In this document: piece after piece, positions 5,923-12,305 of the stretch | How positions within the stretch are numbered: the first letter of the stretch is position 1 | Layout of the letters: every line of letters starts with the position of its first letter | Assembly: GCA_020850915.1 (NCBI GenBank) | Contig: JADZDV010000368.1 | Location: 1 to 27,500, forward strand | Length of the DNA stretch: 27,500 bases | Direction of reading: 5' to 3' | Source: Chloroflexota bacterium | Lineage (GTDB): Bacteria > Chloroflexota > UBA6077 > JADZDV01 | Notes under the pieces: model-generated | Told to the model about the DNA's origin: nothing | Seen by the model: only the letters and a program-made list of their open reading frames with translations | Database searches by the model: none | Position numbers and translations under genes: made by a program

Positions 5923-6288
5923 TTACAGGTGTTCTCCTGGCCGATGATGACGCTCGACCCAGGGGCCCAACTGCTTCGCCTCCACACGACGCTGGAGGAG
6001 GAGTTGGACGATCTCCTGGGGTAGGGTAGCGGGCTCGCCCGCTGCCAGGATCAACCGGAGCCGATGCTCTAGCTCGTCGGAGGGGCGCTCACCGAGGAGC
6101 GCCACATGCCACACTTGGTCGAACTGTAGCCGGTAGGCGGAGAGGTCACACGTGGCCTCGAAGATGGCCCTGCGCGCCTGTGTGTAGGTACGGAGCGATC
6201 GTCGCTCCTGCTCGAACTTGGCGACGCGGACATACGGTCGGTCCGCATCCTCGCGGCCTGCTGGGGGATGTGGTTCTCCTTCTGACAT
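5923..6288 (-). CDS. Hypothetical protein, 121 residues
   Basis: I do not recognise the family. The protein is charged and apparently all-helical, with no membrane segment, signal peptide or clear motif: an N-terminal polar stretch of about 20 residues, then RVAKFEQERRSLRTYTQA, then amphipathic helices rich in Leu and Arg (DELEHRLRLILA; EIVQLLLQRRVEAKQLG). The ATG at 6288 is the only good start, though its SD is weak. The gene is divergent from 6382-7017 and shares a control region with it. Codon use is GC-rich like the neighbours, which supports it being real. Confidence 0.6.
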   Translation of the reverse strand: MSEGEPHPPAGREDADRPYVRVAKFEQERRSLRTYTQARRAIFEATCDLSAYRLQFDQVWHVALLGERPSDELEHRLRLILAAGEPATLPQEIVQLLLQRRVEAKQLGPWVERHHRPGEHL

Positions 6289-6331
6289 GGATGCTTGGCG
6301 GGCACCGATACGTTCTGTGCCCTGCGCCGCT

Positions 6332-6375
6332 ATTGTACATCAAGACTTGACACAAGTAAAGATTCTTGCTATAAG
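6332..6375. promoter_or_regulatory. Overlapping divergent promoters with operator-like palindrome
   Basis: Plus strand: TTGACA (6347-6352), 17-base spacer, TATAAG (6370-6375), then six bases to the ATG at 6382, so the transcript is probably leaderless. Minus strand: TTTACT (6355-6360), 17-base spacer, TACAAT (6332-6337), serving the gene that starts at 6288. TCAAG-A-CTTGA (6340-6350) lies across both promoters and could be an operator switching the pair. Confidence 0.75.
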
Positions 6376-6381
6376 CGACGG

Positions 6382-7017
6382 ATGGCTACAGCTCTCCCAG
6401 ACCCGCCGGCGGTGATCTCCGACCGGCTCTACGCGCTCCTCCTGAGCTCGCCGCGGCTGCGACAGCAGCTCTTTCCAGAGGGCCTGAGCACCAGCCCCTA
6501 TCGCATCCTGGACTACCAGCAAACTCTCATCCTGGGGGACAAAACGGGCACTCGCGCGGTCTTTGCACGCCGGGAGCGGATTCAGTGTCAGCAGGATAGT
6601 GTCGCGGCGATTCTGGACCATTTCTGGGGCGACGGGGTCACCCTGGCGGGGTATGCCACGACAGCGGGGCGCGTACGCGACTCCTTCAAAGACGACGGAC
6701 GCCGGCACCTGGTGCTCGAGCTGCCGCGGCCGCTGCAGCGAGGAGAGACACTCGACTTCAGCATTCAGCGGACAGTCATGGAAGGGTTCGTGGACGAGGA
6801 AGAGTGGGATGAGACGATCCTGGATCACCCCATTGATAGTCTGAGCCGGACGATCGTGTTCCCGAAAGAGCGTCCCTGTCAGGCCGCCAGCCTGATCTAT
6901 CAGGGCCAGACATTCCCGCTCCATGTCTTGGAGATGCCCGAGGGCGACACGCTGGTGCGCGTCCGCATCGCCCACCCGAAACCCCATACCGCCTACATCA
7001 TCAGTTGGCGCTGGTAA
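6382..7017 (+). CDS. Hypothetical protein, 211 residues, probable leaderless mRNA
   Basis: I do not recognise the family. The start is the ATG at 6382 because a near-consensus promoter ends six bases before it; the longer reading frame upstream would run through that promoter. The protein is soluble, without signal peptide or membrane helix. The N-terminal part is mixed alpha/beta (RLYALLLSSPRLRQQLF). The C-terminal 70 residues alternate hydrophobic strands (SRTIVFPKERPCQAASLIYQ; HVLEMPEGDTLVRVRIAHP), suggesting a beta-sandwich that ends in the aromatic stretch TAYIISWRW. It is divergent from the 121-residue gene and convergent with the HTH gene at 7181-7387. Confidence 0.72.
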   Translation: MATALPDPPAVISDRLYALLLSSPRLRQQLFPEGLSTSPYRILDYQQTLILGDKTGTRAVFARRERIQCQQDSVAAILDHFWGDGVTLAGYATTAGRVRDSFKDDGRRHLVLELPRPLQRGETLDFSIQRTVMEGFVDEEEWDETILDHPIDSLSRTIVFPKERPCQAASLIYQGQTFPLHVLEMPEGDTLVRVRIAHPKPHTAYIISWRW

Positions 7018-7155
7018 CAAGAAGCGGCAGGCTGGCCAGGCCCACCGCTCCGTCAAACGACCCTGGCGACTGCGGATCAGCCGCCGTTGCCACCGCCATC
7101 CATGCGGGACCTCCACACCTCTGGCTGATAGACCGCACCACCGGTTGGCCCTCAC

Positions 7156-7179
7156 ACTATAGGCGGTATCGCCTAAAGT
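7156..7179. terminator. Hairpin between convergent genes
   Basis: ACT-A-TAGGCG (7156-7165), loop GTAT, CGCCTA-A-AGT (7170-7179): nine pairs around one A/A mismatch. It sits between the 3' ends of the plus-strand gene (7017) and the minus-strand gene (7181). There is no U-run, so termination is plausible in position only. Confidence 0.35.
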
Positions 7180-7180
7180 T

Positions 7181-7387
7181 TCAACGCCGCTTATATTTCA
7201 GCGGATCCTTGCTGCGTGCTGCCGGATCCGCCAGGTACGCGGCGACCGCCTCCGGTGTCGTGACCCAGTTCCGACCGATCTTGATGGCCTCGAGCCTGCC
7301 GAGCTGCGCCAGCAGCCGAAGCTGGGAACGACTGAGACCGAATTGAGCCGCCGCCTCGCTGAGCGAGATGTAGCGGCTTTCCTCCAA
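7181..7387 (-). CDS. Excisionase/MerR-like HTH DNA-binding protein
   Basis: A 68-residue single-domain protein. SEAAAQFGLSRSQLRLLAQ is the helix-turn-helix, followed by GRLEAIKIGRNWVTTPEAV, the wing with the R..W signature of excisionase-family domains, and a basic tail (SKDPLKYKRR). The start is TTG at 7387, preceded by GAGGAT at short spacing; no ATG exists in frame. Possible roles are excision control or a small repressor. It is a distant relative of the HTH proteins at 5417-5611 and 23063. Convergent with the 211-residue gene. Confidence 0.72.
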   Translation of the reverse strand: MEESRYISLSEAAAQFGLSRSQLRLLAQLGRLEAIKIGRNWVTTPEAVAAYLADPAARSKDPLKYKRR

Positions 7388-7452
7388 CGATCCTCAAGGG
7401 CTCGATCACGAGCCGAGGCCACTATAGCGAACGGCCGCCACTCGGCGAAGCG

Positions 7453-8424
7453 TCAGCCCTGCGTGATCTCGTGGAAAGGGTTCTTCTCTAGGATGGCGAC
7501 GCGGATCTTCTCCTTGAGGAAGGTCATCAGATCTCCCTCTCTCTCCAGGAGCAGGACGATCTCACGCAAGGTGCAGAGAATGACGACCGCCTGACGGAGC
7601 GCTTCCCTACACGCCTGGATCGCGGGCGCCGTGTATGGAGACGCGGAAATAAAGATGCCTCGCGCGTGGCCGCGCCCGAAAACCCTGACGAGGTGCCGGG
7701 AGACGTCTTCGACCCCGAGCGGCTCAGCCCACCACTTCATCTCGACGAGGTACAGCTCCCCATCGACCTCAATGACGCCGTCGATCTGCTCTCCGACATC
7801 GTTGGCCTCCGGCATGGAGACGGTGAAGGATTCCCGGACGAGGACCCCATAGCCGGCAAACAGGCGGTTCAGAACGCCCTCGAGTTGTTTTCCCCGACGG
7901 TGAGGCTCGCCATCGGTAAACAGCGCGCCAAGCTCGGCGCGCGCTGCAGCAATGGCCTGTGTCCGCTGCAGCACCGCAGCGCCTTTCGCTGGGGGCTCCG
8001 CACGCTGCTTCCGTTCCTGCTCACGCTCCTGCTGCATCCTCGTGAAGGAGTCCTTGACATGGACCAGCTCCCTGATGCTCGCCACGAGACCGCGGGCCTT
8101 GAGCTGATCGTCAGGCCAGCACACGGAGAAATCTTCAAACTCCACCACGCGCTTGAGGACCTCCCGCCGCTCCCGCAGCGCCCCATCCCCGCGTTCGTTC
8201 AGTCGCAGGATGACGGTCCGAGAGATCTCATGTTTTCCAAGCGCCTGCCGATCCGACCGCAGCCGTGCCTCCAAGTCGGCCAGGAGGGGTGGCCCGACTC
8301 CGGCACCCTTGAAGAAAGTGAGGACGTCGCGCTTGCCGCGGCACAGGAGCGGAATGGTATCGACGAGCAGGGCGAGCAAATCCGGTGGGTAGTGGAAACT
8401 GTCAGTTGTCACACGCACGTCCAT
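7453..8424 (-). CDS. Mrr-like PD-(D/E)XK restriction endonuclease
   Basis: A 323-residue protein. The C-terminal half is a PD-(D/E)XK nuclease domain: GEQIDGVIEV with Asp215, then ELYLVEMKWW with Glu228 and Lys230, spaced as in the Mrr_cat family. The helix GKQLEGVLNRLFAGYG before it carries the usual extra acidic residue. The N-terminal 100 residues (YPPDLLALLVDTIPLLCRGKRDVLTFF) form a helical domain that often accompanies such nucleases and may recognise DNA or a partner. Residues 125-150 are a charged coiled-coil linker. Mrr enzymes cut modified or foreign DNA. No methyltransferase is nearby, so a solitary type IV-like defence nuclease is likely. No SD is seen before the ATG at 8424. Confidence 0.82.
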   Translation of the reverse strand: MDVRVTTDSFHYPPDLLALLVDTIPLLCRGKRDVLTFFKGAGVGPPLLADLEARLRSDRQALGKHEISRTVILRLNERGDGALRERREVLKRVVEFEDFSVCWPDDQLKARGLVASIRELVHVKDSFTRMQQEREQERKQRAEPPAKGAAVLQRTQAIAAARAELGALFTDGEPHRRGKQLEGVLNRLFAGYGVLVRESFTVSMPEANDVGEQIDGVIEVDGELYLVEMKWWAEPLGVEDVSRHLVRVFGRGHARGIFISASPYTAPAIQACREALRQAVVILCTLREIVLLLEREGDLMTFLKEKIRVAILEKNPFHEITQG

Positions 8425-8639
8425 GCTGCGCCGGCGCGATCAGCTCGCGGTGAACTCCCGTCTGGCAGGCGCGTCCGACCGGCGATGATCGGCCAGACGG
8501 CACGCTCTCTAGAAGCATTGGCCTGGCCGCGAGAGCCAGTGTCGTCCATCAAAAGATGAGAGTCAAGGCGGTGAGCGAAGTGGTAGATTCGGCGGGCAAG
8601 AACGTTAGGAAATAAGCTCGCAGGCATCCCGTTGGGTTA

Positions 8640-8981
8640 TTACTTCGGAGCTAGCCTCGTGGTCATCGGTCGGACCTCGATCCCTGTCGACAGCCTCCCG
8701 CTCGGGTAGGCGGGCTGGTCCGGGTCCTCTGCGCGCGCGGCCTCCCAGATCAGGCGGCGCACGAAGCGCTGGATCGGCTCGCCGGTCCGGGCACGGTGAC
8801 GAAGGGCCAGGGCGAGTTCATCACGGCTAATCGCGATTTTATAGGGATACTTGCCCAGCGGTGGCGGCGTGGTCAAACAGCAACAGTAAAACTGATCGGG
8901 GGCGCCACAGCGCCGGCAGATGTCGTCGAGCTCAGGCTCGCCACGCTGTCTATTGGTTCCTGATGGGTCGTCTTCTTTCAT
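8640..8981 (-). CDS. Zinc-knuckle plus RHH-like small protein
   Basis: A 113-residue protein. CRRC (Cys22, Cys25) and the triplet CCC at residues 33-35 could form a small zinc site. The segment YKIAISRDELALALRHRA followed by EPIQRFVRRLIWEAARA has the strand-helix-helix pattern of a ribbon-helix-helix domain. A DNA-binding regulator is therefore plausible but unproven. The start is the ATG at 8981, with no clear SD. The gene stands alone; about 215 bases without a supportable gene separate it from the nuclease gene start at 8424. Confidence 0.6.
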   Translation of the reverse strand: MKEDDPSGTNRQRGEPELDDICRRCGAPDQFYCCCLTTPPPLGKYPYKIAISRDELALALRHRARTGEPIQRFVRRLIWEAARAEDPDQPAYPSGRLSTGIEVRPMTTRLAPK

Positions 8982-9143
8982 ACACGAGCGTCAACACGGT
9001 ACCTTCGTCCCGTAGCATCCACGGCCTTGTTCTGGATGAAGCTGTGGAGCTTCAGGCAGAGATGTTCCATCCGGGTAATCCCTGGGACGTCATCGCGTCG
9101 CCGAAGGCCGCGACTCGCTGGTCGAGCGGGCTAGCAGCTTGCG

Positions 9144-9551
9144 CTACGGCTCGTGTCGGGTGATGCCAGGCACCCGGTCAAAGCCCGTATCAAACGAGAT
9201 GATCCGGGTGGCGCCCAGCCGCTGCGCCTCAAGTGCGCTGTAAGCGTCGGCGAAGGAGATGTTGGTGTTGACGTACAGCTCGAACACCTGGCGGAGCTGG
9301 CGCTTCCTCGGCAACAGGATGCCCGGCAGTTCCAGGAGGGGCAGCAGGTGATCACGGATCTCCGCCTTGCCCCGCTTATAAGAGCGCTCCAGGGTGAAGA
9401 CCACTTCGAAGACGATCATCAGCGAGGTGTGGGCCTGCCGCTCGCCCTGCTCGATGCCCTGGAGGTAGGCCGTGGCTCTGGGGGAGTGGGTGGGATGGTC
9501 CTGGGTTAAATGGCGCAGGAAGATATTGGCGTCGATGAAATCGTCCGCCAT
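9144..9551 (-). CDS. vapC: PIN-domain toxin (VapC type)
   Basis: A 135-residue PIN-domain ribonuclease. The acidic active site is visible: Asp7 in FIDANIFLRHL, Glu49 in SLMIVFEVVFTL, Asp102 in SFADAYSALEA, and Asp121/Asp125 in SFDTGFDRV. VapC toxins cut tRNA or rRNA and are neutralised by a cognate antitoxin. Here the ATG at 9551 follows the TAG of an AbrB-type antitoxin gene with no gap (TAGATG), the normal antitoxin-first operon. The length is typical of the family. Such a pair would stabilise the replicon. Confidence 0.92.
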   Translation of the reverse strand: MADDFIDANIFLRHLTQDHPTHSPRATAYLQGIEQGERQAHTSLMIVFEVVFTLERSYKRGKAEIRDHLLPLLELPGILLPRKRQLRQVFELYVNTNISFADAYSALEAQRLGATRIISFDTGFDRVPGITRHEP

Positions 9552-9815
9552 CTACTGGCCCAGGCGCTGGATAACGTCTTCAGCGACCCCTTTCTCAAAG
9601 GCCTCCCGCAGCTCTTCCGCGGATCGGACTGGCTGGTCGCTCTTGAGCGCGCCCGCCGTGGCTTCGACCACCCCTTTGGTTGGTCGAATTCTCAGTCCCT
9701 CTGCCTCCAGGGAGACCGCTACCCGATCGCCCTGCTGGAGGTCCAGTGCCTTACGCATCGCAGCGGGCAGGGTGATCTGGCCCTTCCTCGTAATCACGGT
9801 GAAGCGTTCGACCAT
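9552..9815 (-). CDS. vapB: AbrB/SpoVT-type antitoxin
   Basis: An 87-residue protein. FTVITRKGQITLPAAMRKAL and GDRVAVSLEAEGLRIRP form the swapped-hairpin AbrB DNA-binding domain. The C-terminal helices (SAEELREAFEKGVAEDVIQ) would wrap around the PIN toxin. I chose the ATG at 9815, which has AGGA seven bases upstream. An upstream ATG at 9851 adds MNMGSTERQEST and lies only eight bases after the -10 box, so a nearly leaderless longer form is also possible. Antitoxins of this kind repress their own operon, and an inverted repeat lies across the promoter. Confidence 0.9.
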   Translation of the reverse strand: MVERFTVITRKGQITLPAAMRKALDLQQGDRVAVSLEAEGLRIRPTKGVVEATAGALKSDQPVRSAEELREAFEKGVAEDVIQRLGQ

Positions 9816-9833
9816 GGTCGATTCCTGACGTTC

Positions 9834-9888
9834 AGTACTACCCATGTTCATATGGTAGTACTTTACATCTATAGTTATTATCTGTCAA
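9834..9888 (-). promoter_or_regulatory. Promoter and operator of the vapBC operon
   Basis: Minus strand: -35 TTGACA (9883-9888), 17-base spacer, -10 TAAAGT (9860-9865). A 9-bp inverted repeat, AGTACTACC (9834-9842) with GGTAGTACT (9854-9862), overlaps the -10 box and the predicted start of transcription, as expected for autorepression by the AbrB antitoxin. A smaller CTGTC-AA-GACAG repeat overlaps the -35 box. Confidence 0.75.
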
Positions 9889-10016
9889 GACAGGAAACCG
9901 AGCGATCGCGGACGGCTCGGCGAGTTATCCCACCGTGGCGACGCATGGACGCGAACGCGTTGGCATATTGACGATGCGCGTGGGCCGCTGACCCGGGGTG
10001 ACACCCGAGCCGCGGC

Positions 10017-10136
10017 CGGGCTGTACGCTCCCAGGTACCGCACGAGAGCGAATGGAGCGTAAGTGTTGTCGGTGCCGTAGACCTGGCCCGCGACCACGAT
10101 CTTCCCGTCCACCGTCCCGCCCGTCCGACAGTCGCC
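10017..10136 (-). pseudogene. Remnant of a delta-60-repeat (beta-propeller) protein
   Basis: On the minus strand this stretch reads GGTVDGKIVVAGQVYGTD followed by APFALVRYLGAYSPA. That matches the core of the delta-60 repeat (DGKIVVAG ... FALVRY), found in large secreted beta-propeller proteins. Only about one repeat is recognisable. No signal peptide, further repeat or sensible reading frame continues on either side, so I read it as the relic of a deleted gene. It cannot be excluded that it is a small real protein. Confidence 0.5.
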
Positions 10137-10211
10137 AGACTCATGACACAAAAGTAACAAGACTGTAGTCAGCGTGTGGTGTGGCTCGGTCAAGACGCCG
10201 TAAAGACACAC

Positions 10212-10772
10212 CGGCGCTCGACGCGCATACCGCGGTGTCCAGGCCCGGATCGGCGGACGACCGTCCGCGAATCCCGCCGCGTCCCTGGGGGCGCCGGCAC
10301 GGTTGTCGTCCCGCGAGCTTCCGCGCGGAGGCCACGGGCACGGTATTGGCGTGGCACTGGCGCAGCTAGGCGAGACAAATATAAGCCCTCAGCCCTCTAA
10401 GACACGAACATGTGTTCTATCTTCAGCCTGCCTGCTGCGGGGGTTGACCAGAGGAGGCGCTCGTCGGGAAGCGTTGTGTGGGAAGGGAGGCAGACCATAA
10501 CCCGGTCATAAGGCCGTGATCGGCGGTCTGCCCGCGGAAGCGCGTGGCTATGTGTCTGCACTCACACGGTACGTGCTCTGTAGTGACATGAAACAAGCAG
10601 GACGCATACAGTCGCGCCTCACATCGGCCTCACGCTTATTTGAGACAGACGTTTGTACTGACTTCGGTACGAGCGACACTACACCAATAGACGGTCAGCA
10701 GAATGAGTTGTAACGATGTTGTTATGGCCGGGCTGGCGCGGGCGGCGTCGCAGCGACGAGAGGAGACCAGGG
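10212..10772. other. Non-coding stretch upstream of the winged-helix regulator
   Basis: No supportable gene. The distal half holds short direct repeats: GCCTCAC at 10616 and again at 10627 (11-bp spacing), and GTCAGCAGAATGAG at 10694-10707, which resembles the GTCAG/AACTGAGGA repeats found before the membrane-protein and RHS genes. These may be regulator sites, including autoregulation of the gene at 10773. No consensus promoter was identified. Confidence 0.35.
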
Positions 10773-11324
10773 ATGGAGCGATTCGACTACGGTACGCCCG
10801 ACCCAGCACACGCGTCTTCATCGCTCGAGGCGGGGCAACGGCTGCTCCTGGATGTCCTGGAGGTCGTGGACGGCCCCGATGGCCGACCGGCGTTCTACAT
10901 CCAGCTGGAATCCCTGGAGGCGACGCGGCCTCCAACGGCCGCCCCGGCCGTCCAGGCACTGTTTCCCCCGTCGGAGCGCTCCCGCGTCGCGTTGGAGGCA
11001 CTGCCTGCGCGCGAGCTGGTCTCCGCGACCTGCGGGCTGGAGCACGACCGGGGCCAGCAGTTGTTCTTCCTGCAAGGCCAGCTGGTGGTGCTCAGTCACC
11101 AGGAATACCAGCTCCTGGTCTTCTTCGTCGACCATCCCAACCAGCTGCTCAGCCACCAGCAGATTCTGGCGGCGGTCTGGCAGGAGGCCTACGAGCTGGA
11201 TTTTGGCGTGCTGCACAGCAGCCTCTACCGCCTGAAGCAAGCGCTCGCGCCGTTCGGCTCGCGGCTGATTCAGAACCAGCGCGGTGCCGGCTACCGCTTC
11301 GTGCCGGAGCCGCGGACGCTCTAG
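10773..11324 (+). CDS. OmpR/PhoB-type winged-helix transcriptional regulator
   Basis: A 183-residue protein; the ATG at 10773 has AGGAGA upstream. The C-terminal 90 residues are a Trans_reg_C winged helix: LSHQEYQLLVFFVDHPNQLL, SHQQILAAVWQEAYE, LHSSLYRLKQALAPFG, then the wing QNQRGAGYRFVPEP. The N-terminal 90 residues are not a receiver domain: no phospho-acceptor Asp pattern is seen, and the region alternates strands and helices (LLLDVLEVVDGPDGRPAFYIQ). It may sense a ligand or a partner. Proteins of this class bind direct repeats phased at 11 or 22 bp, and such repeats occur before the next two genes (11358-11384, 12185-12244). It is probably their local regulator. Confidence 0.85.
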   Translation: MERFDYGTPDPAHASSSLEAGQRLLLDVLEVVDGPDGRPAFYIQLESLEATRPPTAAPAVQALFPPSERSRVALEALPARELVSATCGLEHDRGQQLFFLQGQLVVLSHQEYQLLVFFVDHPNQLLSHQQILAAVWQEAYELDFGVLHSSLYRLKQALAPFGSRLIQNQRGAGYRFVPEPRTL

Positions 11325-11357
11325 CGGTCGCCCGCTCTTTGGCGGTTGGCGTGTTCT

Positions 11358-11384
11358 GTCAGGGAACTGAGGATCACCGGTCAG
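11358..11384 (+). promoter_or_regulatory. Direct-repeat operator before the membrane-protein gene
   Basis: GTCAG at 11358 and again at 11380 (22 bp apart), with AACTGAGGA at 11365-11373, offset by 7 from the first GTCAG. The same words in the same register make up the array at 12185-12244. It lies about 100 bases before the membrane protein gene at 11483. Confidence 0.6.
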
Positions 11385-11482
11385 TTTCAGCATCCACCGG
11401 GGCGGTAGGCTGGGAGGAGACCGGCAGAAGGCCGGGAGCAGACGGGACGGCACGCCGCTCCGGTGCACTGGGAAGAACGGCC

Positions 11483-12118
11483 ATGGTGCTGCACGTGAGC
11501 ACGCCGCATCTCCGCTATCGCCCGGCGCGGCGCTGGGTCGCATGCCGGCAGGAGCTGGGCGAGGCGTGCGGCTGGATCCTCGCCGGGGCGGTGAGTGGGG
11601 CGCTGGCCAGCCCGCTCATCTCGCTGGTCCCGCTCCTCGGCATCGCCCTGGCCGGGCTCCCGGTTGCCCTGGCCCAAGGGCTGGTCCTGCGTGAGCGGCA
11701 TCCCGCGGCCACGCTCTGGCTCCTGCTGACCATCCTCGGCGCGCAGGTCGCCAACGCGCTGGCGCTGGCGCCCCTGCTGCTGTTAGCTATTGCATTTCAT
11801 CAGTTGCCGCCCATCTGGCAGACGGAGGCGACCCTGTTCCGCCTGGCTGGGCTGCCGGCCGGGCTGCTGCTGGGGCTGGCCCAGCTGCTTCCCCTGCTGC
11901 TGCTCCGGTCGGAGCGGGGCGCCGTGACTCGCGACGCCGTCTGGTGGCTGCTCGCGAGCCTGCTGGGCTGGGCGATGTTCTGGCTGCTCGCCGCGCCCGT
12001 ATCGTTCGACGGGACCCTGCCAGAGCCGTATCGCATCGGGCAAGCTGCACTGGGCGGTGGCCTCGCCAGCGCCCTGACCGTCATCCCCCTGCGGGCTTTC
12101 CTCCAGCCCCGCCCCTGA
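11483..12118 (+). CDS. Multi-pass membrane protein, Leu/Ala-rich
   Basis: A 211-residue integral membrane protein of unknown function. The hydrophobic segments (about residues 28-68, 75-104, 117-140, 150-170 and 185-205) suggest five to seven helices separated by short loops. No conserved transporter or enzyme motif is visible. The start is the ATG at 11483, with a weak GGGAAG upstream; the reading frame is open further upstream but there it overlaps the regulator gene in another frame and is not credible. It sits between the regulator and the RHS gene on the same strand and shares their repeat-type operator, so a role in RHS export, anchoring or immunity is possible but speculative. Confidence 0.72.
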   Translation: MVLHVSTPHLRYRPARRWVACRQELGEACGWILAGAVSGALASPLISLVPLLGIALAGLPVALAQGLVLRERHPAATLWLLLTILGAQVANALALAPLLLLAIAFHQLPPIWQTEATLFRLAGLPAGLLLGLAQLLPLLLLRSERGAVTRDAVWWLLASLLGWAMFWLLAAPVSFDGTLPEPYRIGQAALGGGLASALTVIPLRAFLQPRP

Positions 12119-12184
12119 GCGCAGCGACTCGGGGCGTCCTGACCCGGGACTTCCTGCGAGCGATTGCCGCTCCCGGATGGCCTC

Positions 12185-12244
12185 GTCAGCAAACTGAGGA
12201 TTTTCTGTCAGTCAACTGAGGACGTCCCGTCAGAGCGCTGTCAG
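12185..12244 (+). promoter_or_regulatory. 11/22-bp-phased direct-repeat array before the RHS gene
   Basis: GTCAG starts at 12185, 12207, 12229 and 12240, that is +22, +22 and +11. AACTGAGGA starts at 12192 and 12214 (+22), always 7 after a GTCAG. All units therefore lie on one face of the helix, the pattern bound by OmpR/PhoB/SARP-type winged helices. The array ends 62 bases before the RHS start codon. Confidence 0.7.
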
Positions 12245-12305
12245 ACAGCGGTCGTAGCCTGGACCTAACGGCCTGGACGACAGGGCCAGGCGTGGAGGTC
12301 GCGGC

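Noticed and set aside
5633..6350. Shared operator between the HTH-par promoter palindrome and the one at 6340-6350
   Set aside because: Both contain TTGA/TCAA, but arm length and spacing differ, and the resemblance is partly the -35 box itself.
8409..8627. 72-residue minus-strand frame between the nuclease and zinc/RHH genes
   Set aside because: No ribosome binding site, no recognisable fold, and it overlaps the start of the nuclease gene.
10703..11482. Long plus-strand frame running through the regulator gene into the membrane protein gene
   Set aside because: The regulator's winged helix in the other frame is unmistakable; only the part from 11483 onward codes.
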